A stretch of DNA of 64,000 nt from Craterostigma plantagineum (GCA_027422505.1 JAPQWV010000018.1:12232001-12296000), one strand, 5' to 3'. Shown: positions 11,601 to 23,524, counted from the stretch's first letter. The notes: generated from the letters alone by a model not told the origin. Numbers and translations: made by a program.

Positions 11601-12560
11601 ATTTCATGAAGAATGCAAGATCTCTTGCTATTCAGAAAATGGTTTTACATTGGACTGTATCAGAAAATGCATCTTGCTATTCATTCCCCTGTATAAAATC
11701 GACCTCAAGATGTATTTCTGTCCCTTGATTCTAGAAAACCTAAAAGAAACAAATCAATGAACTCAATGGCTTAACCTTTGATATATTGTTCATTTAACAG
11801 ATCAGGTCCTACTATGGCATTTCGAGGAACCTCCTAATAAAATTCAAAGACGACACCATCGACGAGACCTCAACTCTAGCCCAAGTTCTCAGCTCAGACT
11901 CAGCAATCAGTTCCATGCTTGACATGTCCATCCGTTCAATACCTGGAGATCATGGGCTTCCCTTGCAACAGGTACCTCACTCAAACATCATCCAAACATG
12001 CTTTTCGAAACGAAGACATGATTCCCGTATTGTCTTCTACTATCATGAAAAAAAAATGCATCTTTGGTAAGAATCTTCATCACGGATCAAGATTGAACCT
12101 ACGACTATACTGCGATTATAACTGTTGGGAGGCAGCAAACTCAATTCCCCATTGGATAATCGAAACAAGAATGACTTGCATCCAAGCTTGTGGGCTATTC
12201 CATCTATTGTCAGTTAGTTTTAGAGTGGAACCCCATAAGCTAGTCGTGATCGTTGATCATAAAAAATTCTTCGGTGTGAAAATTATTTAGAAACTTGGGA
12301 AAAAACTATCCATGCATGGGCAGGTTCTCCCAGACGTGCCGCCGGGAGTGGCTGATGCAGTCAGCCGTGGAGGAGAATTCTTGGCTAACTTAACGGCAGG
12401 CACGCCATGGGAGGCTGTGGCTAAAGAAGTGGGCAGTACGTTCAGTGGAGACTCGAGAATGTTTCGTCAAGAGAATAATCCCAAAGAGATCGAACTCCTT
12501 GTCGATGTGATTACGGGCTGGATCGAGTCGAGCTCGGGACCCAAGCTCTTGAGGCCATAA
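8669..12560 (+). CDS. DUF1350 alpha/beta-hydrolase-like chloroplast protein, 10 exons
   Basis: Exons 8669-8895, 9233-9302, 9611-9735, 10138-10246, 10326-10389, 10466-10521, 10746-10853, 11191-11340, 11801-11971 and 12324-12560 join into an open 1317-nt frame (438 aa) with GT-AG introns throughout. The first ~60 residues are Ser/Arg-rich and acid-poor, like a chloroplast transit peptide. The core contains VVHFVGGIFVGAAPQ and ILVIATPYASGFDHF, then GIGHSLGS, an alpha/beta-hydrolase nucleophile-elbow pattern (G-x-S-x-G-like, H-S-L-G). The protein matches the DUF1350 family of plants and cyanobacteria (Arabidopsis At3g43540 type), whose substrate I do not know. The start codon is only 69 bp from the right target duplication of the MULE, so its native promoter has probably been displaced. 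Confidence 0.9.
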
Positions 12561-13562
12561 GGTAAAATAGAAAAAAAGGCATTATTAATACACTTGAATT
12601 TGCTGTACATATCCAGAAAGTAGCTTTCGAGGATGATTTGTTAGCTACTGCACAGTAAAAAGGAAAACATGATATATAGAAAGTGTATGATGTATGCAGT
12701 CTCATTTGCAACAAAACCGTGAGAGCATGTATTGTAATGATAATATTGGTTGGTACCCCTTTTTATTTTGTGGGATTTCGATTTTTGAGGAGATAGTAGT
12801 TTCATTACTTTCGTTTGAAAAAAAAAAGAGATAGTTTCACTAATAAAAAATAAATTACAAAGGAATAAAGCTCTCGTTCAGAGATGAGCAAACATCATTG
12901 AAAAGAAAAAAAGGGACACCAAAATAGAAACAAAATAAAAATGTTAGTTTGAATGAGAACTAAAGAAAAACAACTTCAATGTAGCAAAAAATTGTTCATT
13001 GAATATAAAACCACAATAAGGGCTCGACTTGGTGGGTCGGACCCTGTGACAAGGATGAGGTCAGGGGTCCGACTCCTACTAAGATTCTGACTGTTGCAAT
13101 TTGTGGGTTCTTGGGACTAAATCTGCCCAAAGGGGTGGGGGCGGTACTGACTGTTCCGTCGAGATCACGGTTCCGTCAGAATTGTCAGATTAACAGAAGT
13201 TTTTCGAAATATTACTATATTAACTTCAATAATAACATATGTCTGTTAGAAAAATCTATATCAAACTCAATTTATGACATATTGGTTGATACTAATATTA
13301 CATAATATGTTTTCACTACCACATTATACACTTCAAAAATTTTAAGATCCCGCCAAAACAAGTGATAATCAATATTGCCACTGAACTGAAACTACAATCA
13401 AATTTCAGAAGTCCCGCCAAAATAATCAAATTAAAAACTATACCAAATAAATAGCAACTGGTACCACTTATCTATGTTCGTAAATGGACTCATTTTTTAA
13501 TATTACAATAATGCTTATCGAGCTTATCTCCCAGTTCGAACAATACATATTATTGATTGGAA
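12561..13562. other. Intergenic, 3' flank of the DUF1350 gene
   Basis: AT-rich DNA with AATAAA-like words near 12841 that could serve polyadenylation of the DUF1350 transcript. A short GC-richer patch at 13020-13200 looks unlike its surroundings and may be an old repeat fragment. The phrase TCCCGCCAAAA occurs twice (13351 and 13414). I see no gene. Confidence 0.4.
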
Positions 13563-13664
13563 CTTATCGAGGGCTTTTTAATTATTTAATCAGAAAAATA
13601 ATAACCATTAAAAAAATAAACAGAAATACAAAACTATTAATAAAATAGCGATTTTCATAATCCT

Positions 13665-13750
13665 AGATTACGAGTTACTATCCGAGCTGGCGCGTTTACG
13701 TGGAGTAACTCGTAATCCCAGATTACGAGTGGGATTACGAGTTAGATCTG
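13665..13750. repeat. Left AACTCGTAATC/GATTACGAGTT word cluster
   Basis: At least four copies of the word in both orientations lie inside the left inverted repeat of the second MULE, often paired as TAATCCCAGATTA so that they form short palindromes. The counterpart cluster is at 16980-17225. Confidence 0.8.
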
Positions 13751-14165
13751 GTTTTGAATAGAACCCTACAGACGAAGAAGACGAACCGACGACGACGAGG
13801 AAGCAGACGCTGACGACGACGAAACCGAAGCAGACGAAGAAGACGCAACCCATGCCACCCCATGCCTCCACGCCGCCGCTCACCCCACCCCGTGGCTGCC
13901 CCAGCCGCGACCCGCTGCCCCGCCGCCCCGCCACTGACGCGCCCCACTGCACCGCCGCCCCGCCCTACGTCACTGCCCCGCCACCCCGAGACGCTGCCCT
14001 GCCGCACCTCACTGCCCCGCCGCTCCGTCCTGCCCCATTGCCCTGCCCCCCGAGACGCTGCCCCGCCGCCCCCACCGCAACCCGCTGCCCCGCTGGCTCT
14101 GCCGCCCCGCGACGCGCCCCCGTCGCAACCCGCTGCGACCCGCCGACCCGCCGCCCAGGCGACGT
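13751..14165. repeat. GC-rich low-complexity block
   Basis: C-rich, CCCCGCC-based degenerate tandem sequence between the left inverted repeat and the PMD pseudogene. It opens proline/arginine-rich frames on both strands simply because of composition. I do not regard these as genes. Confidence 0.6.
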
Positions 14166-14290
14166 CCTACGCTCGATTAGTCCGGGTACCCCGTTACGAT
14201 CCGAAATACGAATTTTTGTGTTAATTTCATCTTTATCAAATGCTTTTATTAGTTGTTGATTTGTTTGGTTTCTTTTTATTAAAATGTAGA

Positions 14291-15843
14291 ATGGATTTCG
14301 ATTCTTGTTACGAGCCTTTTGATAGTTCGGTGTTGGCGATGCAGTCAAATCACTGTAGTACGGATTTGTTGTTAGATGAGGCAGCGATAGATAGAACTAT
14401 TAAGATTAGCTCCTTAGAGAATGTAGTGTGGGGTACGAGAGAAGAACTAATATCTTACACGGTCGCTTATTAGAGAAGTTGAACGATATGGATCTATACA
14501 GCGTCTACAGCTGTATGTCGCAGATGATTGACCCTCATTTGATTACAGCATTGGTAGAGCATTGGAGGAAGGAGACCCATACGTTTCATTTTTTTGTTGG
14601 GGAGGCGACCGTTACCTTACAGGACTAGGTATCTTGTGGGGGTTGCCTGTAGATGGTAGTTGTGTTTCCGGTGTGATTCATACTAGGACGGTCACACAGT
14701 GGATGGACGGGTGCGAGCGCTTGCTAGGTTTTAGACCGCCTGCAGAGAAAATTAAGATGTCATCGCTTTGGATGAAGTCGTTAGCGAGTTGGTTGTTAGC
14801 CCATCCGATTTTGGATGATAGTGATGAAGAGGTCGAGTGTTCAGCACGGGGTTATGCGATGCTTCTCTTCGGTGCCGTCATGTTTCTCGATTGTAGCGCC
14901 AGCACCGTATCATTGACTTACCTTTGGAGGATATTGAGGAGGTGAGCACATTTAATTGGGTAGTGCGGTGCTAGCATTCCTATAAAGAGAGCTTTGTTCG
15001 GCAGGCGAGCCGAAAAAGCTAAATATAGACGGACCCCTACGGCTGTTGCAGGTAATTATATAGAAAATTTGATTAAATTTATAGTTATTTTAAACATTTA
15101 TTTAGAACAAGTGATTTGTTTTAGGCATGGGCATATGTGAGGATTTTGTCATTTCAGCCAGTACGGGGTGTTAATCGTATCACGATGGAGCCCCGAACAG
15201 TCGACGGGATAGTCTTACCGGCGCCGCCACATGCTGCGAGGTATGGTCATTCTTCCGAAAGTTGCGAATTTTTTATTTCATTCTTACATTTATAATTGTT
15301 GTGTAAATATTTGACAGGTGGAACTCATTCTTTGATTTTACTACGTCGACGAATTCGAACGTACGCACCATCCGCGAGTGCATTGATCGCATGCAGCCAC
15401 ATCAATTTGCATGGACTCCATACAACACGACGCTCCCGGAGATTGCCGCTCTTCCTCCAGAGTGCTTACCGAGCGCTTGTCGATCGAGGTGTCCATTTAG
15501 ATTCTTCAATATCGTGGAGTTTCATTACCCCGAACGAGTACTTTGGCAATTTGGAATTATCCAAGGGATTCCCATTATACCGCCGTATCGAGATAACAAT
15601 CTTCATACGTACGAGCGTCGACGTCGGGGATGGATTGGAGATCGCATCATGCACTCTGGATTGGGTTATGGGAGGCTCGAGAGGACACCTTCGTGGATGG
15701 TCCTCCCGCGACTGGCTTCAACTCGGTGGAGGATGGAAATTACGAATGGTTTCATCGGAACACTCGCCTCTACGTATCTCCACACGAGAAACAGATGTCA
15801 CAAGACTTCCAGATGGGGGATGCGGTATTTATGGAGACCATCG
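14291..15843 (+). pseudogene. Plant mobile domain (PMD, MAIN-like) gene relic
   Basis: Spread over three frames are hallmarks of the PMD family (PF10536): ETHTFHFFVGEATVTLQD, then ILWGLPVDGS, SSLWMKSLASW, LLFGAVMFLD, then AWAYVRILSFQP after an acceptor at about 15124. Next come RWNSFFDF after an acceptor near 15318, FNIVEFHYPERVLWQFGIIQGIP, and finally YEWFHRNTRLYVSP. Continuous reading needs frame changes near 14440-14470, 14625 and 15620-15640, and a TAA interrupts the frame at about 14982. Intron borders are otherwise recognisable. PMD proteins act in silencing and development in Arabidopsis (MAIN, MAIL1), and transposon-borne copies are common. This copy cannot make a full protein as sequenced. 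Confidence 0.8.
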
Positions 15844-16128
15844 TAAGTTTAATTTATGTTATTTGTGTAGTAGCCCAAATAATATAATTTAGAGAGATAT
15901 TACGGTGTGTGCTCACCAGCTCAGTCATATGGCAAGTGTGTGGTCCTTCAAATTTTATAATAGAACATTAACCTTTTTTTTGGCTTGAAGGATGCCCTCA
16001 GTCACCAAGGGCAATCAGTCGTGTGATCACATTTGAACACTCCAACGTGTACTGCTGCTCTCGTTGACGTTATACTCGCGTCTAGCAACCCTGATAAAAA
16101 ATCGTCGACGGCACGTTGTAAATGTTTC

Positions 16129-16755
16129 TTAGTTTGAAAAATCATACCCGATAAAACATTGGGTTATCTCTATCGTAAAACTCCCCGTAACTACCATAGT
16201 CGTCACTACCAGGAGGTGGCATTTGGTACGTTTTGGAAAAATGGGACGGACTGAAACAGCATTGGAGCAGCAGAGTCCAGCGGAGTAGTATCGTCTGGGG
16301 ATCGTCGTCGTTGTTCTCGTCGTCGCCTCGTTGGGATTGGGTAACTTGGACAGTGGATCCTCATCGTCTGCTTCCGAATCACTAACATCAATGTCTTCCT
16401 CGGGTTTAGGCACGAAGTCTGGCACGGGTTCTGACACCGATTCTGACATATTGAATGGAACACCAAGCGTCGGCATCTCCAGAGAAACATTGCTGAACCT
16501 TGCCGTAACTGAGACAATGTCTGGAAAATCCGGACATGTATAACTCGAAGAACCAACTTCAAACGCAGGAAACTCGTGCCGCTCCTCAAAATTGCGATGA
16601 TGCTCTTCGTTCAAATCAAAGTTTGAATTTTCAACCGCCTCAACAAAAACTTGAAGACAATTGTTCTCCGAATCCGGATGTATGAAAAATTGTAAGTCGT
16701 TGTCGTTGGAGATTTGGAGTAGCTGATGAAAGTGGCATAGACAGTCAACGAACAA
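16129..16755 (-). pseudogene. Acidic frame, possible MULE transposase N-terminal remnant
   Basis: A 208-aa open frame with an acidic middle (EEDIDVSDSEADDEDP) and N-terminal text reminiscent of the PB1-like/variable N-terminus that precedes MuDR domains. It sits between the PMD relic and the right inverted repeat, on the opposite strand, which is the layout expected of a MULE transposase. No MuDR, DDE or SWIM motif follows, so if it is transposase only the start is left. It could instead be an unrelated captured exon. Confidence 0.4.
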
Positions 16756-16979
16756 CGACTGCTATCAGAACCCGTAATTTCAAATAATAACGATGTAAAC
16801 TCGGAAAAATTGGTGTTGCGATGAATTCGCCTATACCCAAAAGGGCGGATAGTATATTTGATGGTAGAATCGGAGCAGTGAATTATTTCGCCGCCGAAAT
16901 ATACTATGACTTATACGCGACTCGACACCATTGTTTCTGTTATGTTAGAAACGATCGATAGGGTGGTATATATAGAAAC

Positions 16980-17225
16980 TTAACTCGTAATATGATCTTA
17001 CGAGTTACTCGAATAATTGCAATAATTCGAGTAAATCGTATTCCCAGATTACGAGTTACTTGAATTATTTCCGACACTCTGCATGGTCATTCAGGTTGGT
17101 CGGGCACTAAGTAACTCGTAATCTGGGAATACGAGTTACGTTGCCATGTCAGCGTCAGCGAGTCAGCTTGGATAGTAACTCGTAATCTGGGATTACGAGT
17201 TACGTAGCTCGTAATCTGCCATTAC
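16980..17225. repeat. Right AACTCGTAATC word cluster, including ACTCGAATAA words
   Basis: About eight copies of AACTCGTAATC or its complement lie in the right inverted repeat. Near 17010-17040 two copies of ACTCGAATAA / ATTCGAGTAA also appear, the very word that fills the first MULE. The clusters therefore share an ACTCG core across two different elements. Confidence 0.8.
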
Positions 17226-17488
17226 GAAAATCGTTATTTTATTAATACTTTTAAATTTCTGTTTATTTTGTTAATGGTTATTATTTTTTTAATTATGTAA
17301 TTAAAAGCCCTTATCGAGCCGATTTCAACCCACTGTTATAACAACGTTTGATCAAGCTCGGCTCATACTCGAGCTCATTCTATATGGTCTCAAATATTTA
17401 TCTTGTGCCAGATTTTATAAGTTATAGGTAGTAAATAAAATCAAACATTACATGAGCGAACAATGCCAGATAATCATAATTATTATCA

Positions 17489-18721
17489 TCAATCTCCTTT
17501 TGGAATCTTTCTTATGGAGTCTATGAAAGAACCCGAAACAACAGATCTCAACTTGTCCAAGAACATACACGAAGCATCATTCTCAATCTTCGACTTGGCT
17601 GCAATAACAACAAAGTTATCATCATTCCCAACGTTAATCTCATAAACCTCCTCAAAAACCTCGTGAATCTCACTCTTCAAATTCTCATAGAACTTCTCAC
17701 TAGATGGAATCACATTCACAACCACTGCACCGCCATCAGAAAGTAACTTTCTCAGAGATAAAAATATCGATCTCTTCGCAAACTCCACAGGCGGAGCACA
17801 TATGCCACTTACCGCATCGTTCGAATCCAAATCAACCATAACGACATCAAACGAAGAATCGTTTTCGTTCTCAATGTAACTTATCGCATTCGCAACCACG
17901 ATTTCCTGGTCATGACTGAGTCCAAAGTACTTCCTTGCAACGTATAAAACCATGGCGTCTTCTTCCACGCTCAAAACCTCGAAGTCCAATTGTGATCTCA
18001 AGAATTCCAATAAAACCCCTCCGCCAACTCCCAAACACAAAGCCCTCGGCTTGACACCGTCTTGAATGCGTTTGTCCAGGAAACGACATATCACCGAAAT
18101 GCCACCAACCATTGGATCGAGATATGGTTGAACGAGCTCTGCACAGTCTAACCAAAAGTCTATAGCGTCCAAACTCACAGAGGCTTCTTCGTGAAATCTG
18201 TCTTTTGGGCGAATCTTTACTTGGGACTGAACAAAATTGGGCATCCTCTTAAACCTCAGCCTCCTCCTAAACTCCCTCGCGCCAGAATCGGTCTCCAGTT
18301 CAACATCTTCCACCAACATCTCACCAACGTTGTCCCCCTCCAAGACCTCCAAGATCGAGCATCTAACTACACCATCTTCGTACACCACGAAAGGCACTTG
18401 GGCGGAACCCAATTTGGGGGCTAGGGCTTGCAGAAGCTGGTCCATTTGATTCGAATCATAGCGGTAATTTGAGGACTTTGATAGTAGAATAAGGCGGGAG
18501 ATGGGGAGGCATTCTTGCGACGAGTGGAGGAGATGCAGATGGCCGGAGAATGTGGTGAAAATCCAGTCGTTTTCACGGCCGCGAGGGACCCACATAGCCG
18601 CTGCTGTGGCTGTGTCGGCGGCTGCAGAGGGTGCGTCGATAATGGCGACACGAAGGTCATTGGGAAGTGTTAAGACGATGTGGCCGGAAGGGTCTATGGT
18701 GTGGGTGTCGAATCGAGCCAT
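17489..18721 (-). CDS. METTL13-like SAM-dependent methyltransferase, single exon
   Basis: A 410-aa uninterrupted frame. The C-terminal half is a Rossmann-type methyltransferase: motif I is ALCLGVGGGVLLEFL (about residue 230), followed by an acidic strand end SVEED and post-motif VVMVDLDS. The N-terminal ~200 residues match the extended non-catalytic region of plant METTL13-like proteins. Animal METTL13 methylates eEF1A, but for the plant protein this is only an analogy. The next in-frame upstream ATG is absent, and MARFDTHTIDP matches a typical start. Most of this gene (from 17876 upstream) is copied again at 20001-22114. The copy shown here is the intact one. Confidence 0.88.
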   Translation of the reverse strand: MARFDTHTIDPSGHIVLTLPNDLRVAIIDAPSAAADTATAAAMWVPRGRENDWIFTTFSGHLHLLHSSQECLPISRLILLSKSSNYRYDSNQMDQLLQALAPKLGSAQVPFVVYEDGVVRCSILEVLEGDNVGEMLVEDVELETDSGAREFRRRLRFKRMPNFVQSQVKIRPKDRFHEEASVSLDAIDFWLDCAELVQPYLDPMVGGISVICRFLDKRIQDGVKPRALCLGVGGGVLLEFLRSQLDFEVLSVEEDAMVLYVARKYFGLSHDQEIVVANAISYIENENDSSFDVVMVDLDSNDAVSGICAPPVEFAKRSIFLSLRKLLSDGGAVVVNVIPSSEKFYENLKSEIHEVFEEVYEINVGNDDNFVVIAAKSKIENDASCMFLDKLRSVVSGSFIDSIRKIPKGD

Positions 18722-20000
18722 ATTCGTTGCTTTTGATTGAGGTTTACTGTTACACGAATAAAGTGTTCTGATTTAGATGATGAAGACGGGAAACTTCATA
18801 CAAAACTAGTAACCCGAAAAATAAAATCAAAAAATAAAACATAAAAATAGAAGAATAACACTAACTTGAAATAAAAATAACATTTCAAAGCATCAAACGT
18901 ATCATGTTAAAGATCCATACGCGTTGTCACGCAATTTTCCCTGCGTCAACCCCGTGACGACTGCCACATTTCTCAATAAACACAAGGCTCGTAGTTATCT
19001 AGTCAATCCTGCAGTACCGGACCGTAATCCGATTCTTTCGACTCACTCTTTATTTCAGAACCTCAATATAGATTATAGTGGCAGAATTTTGCCGCAGCTG
19101 ATCTGTTGCCGTCGCTGCCGCTTAACGCGGCGGCACCACCCTGGAATGGTGCCGGAGATGATATGCCCTTAATTGCCCTATTTCAGGTAGTTGATTTAGT
19201 TCGTAAAGCAGTTCCCCTCACGCTGTTACCCGACCGACCCACGAAAGGACGAACTCAAACAACTCCAAAAGATGAACTCACACGTCACGAATAAAAATCA
19301 CACAAAAGAAGCTATAACAGAAGTCGATGAAAATATATATTTACATTTCGAATGAGGTTTCAGAATAGTTTAAAACCTCAACAATGACGACGCAGAATAT
19401 CCAGTCAAAATATACTCAAACAATGGGTCCGCAAAAGTTAAGGGTATGTTTGCTATGGAATTTGGTCAGTAAAGGAAAAGAAAATGAGAAGGAAAATTAG
19501 TTTCAATGTTTGGTTGATTTAAGAAAACGTCAAGGAAAAGAAAAGAAAAGAAAATATAGTTAAGTTAGACTTAAAACTGAAGAAAACCAATTACCTCACC
19601 AAATGGTGAGGAAACGAAGGAAAACATACTAAAATCGTTTTCTCTCACGTTTTCTTTTCCAAGCTACTTTCTTCGAACTAGACACAATGTAAAGGAAGGT
19701 AGAATACCAAAATAGAAGAATCCCCAACAACCATGAATGGCAAACCTCCAAGCAAAAGAACAACGACCTAGAAGTATGGGGTGAACAAACCCTCGCTCAG
19801 TGATAATGCAGAATCCTCACGAAAGGTGTTTCATCTACCATGAAATCATAAGAAATCAAATATATCAACTATCAATTTACATGATAAAATTTCCACCACT
19901 CATACGAGACAACCGACACGAGACATGTCAAGTACGCCATCTCCTCCCGTGAACTGAGCTCCGTCCGAGTACGTTACCATTCTCTAGACCATGGACCGTA
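18722..20000. other. Upstream region of the methyltransferase gene, no other gene seen
   Basis: Promoter and intergenic DNA of the minus-strand methyltransferase. A purine-rich patch at 19475-19560 and a segment around 19440-19680 have a MITE-like look, but no clean inverted repeats or target duplications could be defined. The same sequence recurs in the second duplication unit. Confidence 0.4.
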
Positions 20001-20842
20001 GTAACTTATCGCATTCGCAACCACGATTTCCTGGTCATGACTGAGTCCAAGTACTTCCTTGCAACGTATAAAACCATGGCGTCTTCTTCCACGCTCAAAA
20101 CCTCGAAGTCCAATTGTGATCTCAAGAATTCCAATAAAACCCTCCGCCAACTCCCAAACACAAAGCCCTCGGCTTGACACCGTCTTGAATGCGTTTGTCC
20201 AGGAAACGACATATCACCGAAATGCCACCAACCATTGGATCGAGATATGGTTGAACGAGCTCTGCACAGTCTAACCAAAAGTCTATAGCGTCCAAACTCA
20301 CAGAGGCTTCTTCGTGAAATCTGTCTTTTGGGCGAATCTTTACTTGGGACTGAACAAAATTGGGCATCCTCTTAAACCTCAGCCTCCTCCTAAACTCCCT
20401 CGCGCCAGAATCGGTCTCCAGTTCAACATCTTCCACCAACATCTCACCAACGTTGTCCCCCTCCAAGACCTCCAAGATCGAGCATCTAACTACACCATCT
20501 TCGTACACCACGAAAGGCACTTGGGCGGAACCCAATTTGGGGGCTAGGGCTTGCAGAAGCTGGTCCATTTGATTCGAATCATAGCGGTAATTTGAGGACT
20601 TTGATAGTAGAATAAGGCGGGAGATGGGGAGGCATTCTTGCGACGAGTGGAGGAGATGCAGATGGCCGGAGAATGTGGTGAAATCCAGTCGTTTTCACGG
20701 CCGCGAGGGACCCACATAGCCGCTGCTGTGGCTGTGTCGGCGGCTGCAGAGGGTGCGTCGATAATGGCGACACGAAGGTCATTGGAAGTGTTAAGACGAT
20801 GTGGCCGGAAGGGTCTATGGTGTGGGTGTCGAATCGAGCCAT
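20001..20842 (-). pseudogene. Truncated second copy of the METTL13-like gene
   Basis: The 5' two-thirds of the methyltransferase gene is repeated here, cut at the duplication boundary so that motif post-I and the C-terminus are missing. Single-base deletions relative to the intact copy break the frame near 20682-20690, 20786 and 20141. If the duplication is an assembly artefact, this copy does not exist in the genome. Confidence 0.85.
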
Positions 20843-22114
20843 ATTCGTTGCTTTTGATTGAGGTTTACTGTTACACGAATAAAGTGTTCTGATTTAGATG
20901 ATGAAGACGGGAAACTTCATACAAAACTAGTAACCCGAAAAATAAAATCAAAAAATAAAACATAAAAATAGAAGAATAACACTAACTTGAAATAAAAATA
21001 ACATTTCAAAGCATCAAACGTATCATGTTAAAGATCCATACGCGTTGTCACGCAATTTTCCCTGCGTCAACCCCGTGACGACTGCCACATTTCTCAATAA
21101 ACACAAGGCTCGTAGTTATCTAGTCAATCCTGCAGTACCGACCGTAATCCGATTCTTTCGACTCACTCTTTATTTCAGAACCTCAATATAGATTATAGTG
21201 GCAGAATTTTGCCGCAGCTGATCTGTTGCCGTCGCTGCCGCTTAAACGCGGCGGCACCACCCTGGAATGGTGCCGGAGATGATATGCCCTTAATTGCCCT
21301 ATTTCAGGTAGTTGATTTAGTTCGTAAAGCAGTTCCCCTCACGCTGTTACCCGACCGACCCACGAAAGGACGAACTCAAACAACTCCAAAAGATGAACTC
21401 ACACGTCACGAATAAAAATCACACAAAAGAAGCTATAACAGAAGTCGATGAAAATATATTTACATTTCGAATGAGGTTTCAGAATAGTTTAAAACCTCAA
21501 CAATGACGACGCAGAATATCCAGTCAATATACTCAAACAATGGGTCCGCAAAAGTTAAGGGTATGTTTGCTATGGAATTTGGTCAGTAAAGAAAAGAAAA
21601 TGAGAAGGAAAATTAGTTTCAATGTTTGGTTGATTTAAGAAAACGTCAAGGAAAAGAAAAGAAAAGAAAATATAGTTAAGTTAGACTTAAAACTGAAGAA
21701 AACCAATTACCTCACCAAATGGTGAGGAAACGAAGGAAAACATACTAAATCGTTTTCTCTCACGTTTTCTTTTCCAAGCTACTTTCTTCGAACTAGACAC
21801 AATGTAAAGGAAGGTAGAATACCAAAATAGAAGAATCCCCAACAACCATGAATGGCAAACCTCCAAGCAAAAGAACAACGACCTAGAAGTATGGGGTGAA
21901 CAAACCCTCGCTCAGTGATAATGCAGAATCTCACGAAAGGTGTTTCATCTACCATGAAATCATAAGAAATCAAATATATCAACTATCAATTTACATGATA
22001 AAATTTCCACCACTCATACGAGACAACCGACACGAGACATGTCAAGTACGCCATCTCCTCCCGTGAACTGAGCTCCGTCCGAGTACGTTACCATTCTCTA
22101 GACCATGGACCGTA

Positions 22115-23224
22115 AACTAACGTATCAACTACTATAACTGCATGTCCCCACTCGCCGCGACGTTGGCCAAAATCTACCCAAGGAATCACCCTTCAATTCA
22201 ACGATAATAAATATCAGTACATGGCACTGAAAGAGTGCATATTGGGCTTCACTCACCCGGTGTGCCACAAGCCACGGGCTACTTACTCGATTTGCCACTC
22301 TGCACTCACCCAAATGTGACCATTCGGGTTAAAGATCAACCAATATCACAATCCACAAACTCACAAATCAAATCAATAATATCGAACAATGACGTGCCAT
22401 CACGTTATATTCCCATGAAATCCTGACTGAATTAACAAAATGCACACAAGACTAAGGACTCGTCAACCACAACAAACATGCACATCCTATAGCCGACAAG
22501 GATAACTATCAAAAACCCACTATTTAACGACGTTTCACAAATGACGACATAAAGCAACCCGACGCGAGGTCCACACATCCCGCGATGGGAAGGCGTAATC
22601 CTCATATTACTAACTCACAGTCACATTGTAAATGTCTAGCATTCCGCAATATTTGAAGCTGACCTCGTGCTGTCAATGGACGTTCCTTTGCCTTTAACCT
22701 ATGAACTACCTAAAAACTGTTCCAAGGTCACGATAATGCCTCAATGGTACTTCCCAAGGTCATTCGAAGCCAAGCAAAGAATAAAAATCGAATCCTCGAG
22801 AACTGCAGAAATTTTCCCAGATTCACAGCAACCACTTGAAATATTCACAGAAAATCGTGGGATTATCCGATCAAGATTTTATCAGTTGCTCTAAACAACT
22901 TAAGAAATCAGATTTGAATGGACCAGTTTAAAAAAAATCTGAGCAAAATAGATTGGTCAAAACTAAGAAAAACAGCAGCTGCACCACCAGCAGTTTTTTC
23001 TTAAATTAGCAAATGGAATTCCAGGTTCGAAATATCAACTTAAAAACTTCATAGTAACTCGTCGAAACATCGGATTGGTGGTAAAATAAGGATGTGTATA
23101 TTATTTATATTGGTGGTTAAATAAGGATGTATAATATGATAATATAAATTGAATATAATTATTACATGATATGTGTATATTTTATTATGTGGTTGTAATT
23201 TGGAAGTTTGCCTATAATTATATT
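22115..23224. other. Intergenic, nothing recognisable
   Basis: Moderately AT-rich unique-looking DNA followed by very AT-rich DNA from about 23040. Only short frames occur, with no domain or splice pattern I can support. Confidence 0.4.
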
Positions 23225-23524
23225 ATTATAGTAAGAGTAATTAGGTGAGCACCTTATATCAGCACTCCTATGTGGCATTGCCACATATGTATACTTCCTT
23301 AAATATAATAAAATTAAAGTAATAATAAAATTATAGCATTTAATTAGCATTAGGGTTAATTATAGTTAATTGGAAAAAACCCCTTAGGTGCTTCTCTTCC
23401 ATCAGCAATCGGCCATCACCTGTGCCCTCCAACCTCCTCGCCGGCGACCGCCGACCTTCTCGCCGGAGACCGCCGGTACAATCGCCGGCGACTGCTGGGA
23501 CAATCGCTGTATTTCGCCGTTATT

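Larger units (their letters stand above)
13572..17309. mobile_element. Second Mutator-like element carrying a plant-mobile-domain pseudogene
   Basis: Perfect 9-bp target duplications CTTATCGAG occur at 13563-13571 and 17310-17318. Terminal inverted repeats start GGCTTTTTAATTA and extend for more than 150 bp with moderate divergence (13572-13760 against 17100-17309). Inside are a disrupted PMD gene on the plus strand, a GC-rich simple block, and an acidic minus-strand frame that resembles a transposase N-terminus. The inverted repeats are built from the words AACTCGTAATC / GATTACGAGTT. No catalytic transposase core is present, so the element is non-autonomous or decayed. Confidence 0.85.
17876..22114. 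repeat. 2.1-kb head-to-tail tandem duplication (17876-20000 and 20001-22114)
   Basis: Unit 1 runs from GTAACTTATCGC inside the methyltransferase gene to GGACCGTA, and unit 2 repeats it immediately, joined at GTA|GTA. The two are 2125 and 2114 bp long. By eye every difference I found is a one- or two-base length change in a short homopolymer or dinucleotide run (for example near 20049, 20141, 20682, 20786, 21467, 21526, 21590), with no clear base substitutions. That pattern is typical of long-read consensus error, so the duplication may be an assembly overlap rather than genomic. Confidence 0.9.

Noticed and set aside
13852..14259. Proline/arginine-rich open frames on both strands
   Set aside because: They result from a C-rich low-complexity block, have no conserved domain, and are open in several frames at once.
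19440..19690. A MITE starting GGGTATGTTTGCTATGG
   Set aside because: No clear inverted repeat or target duplication, and it appears twice only because of the 2.1-kb duplication.
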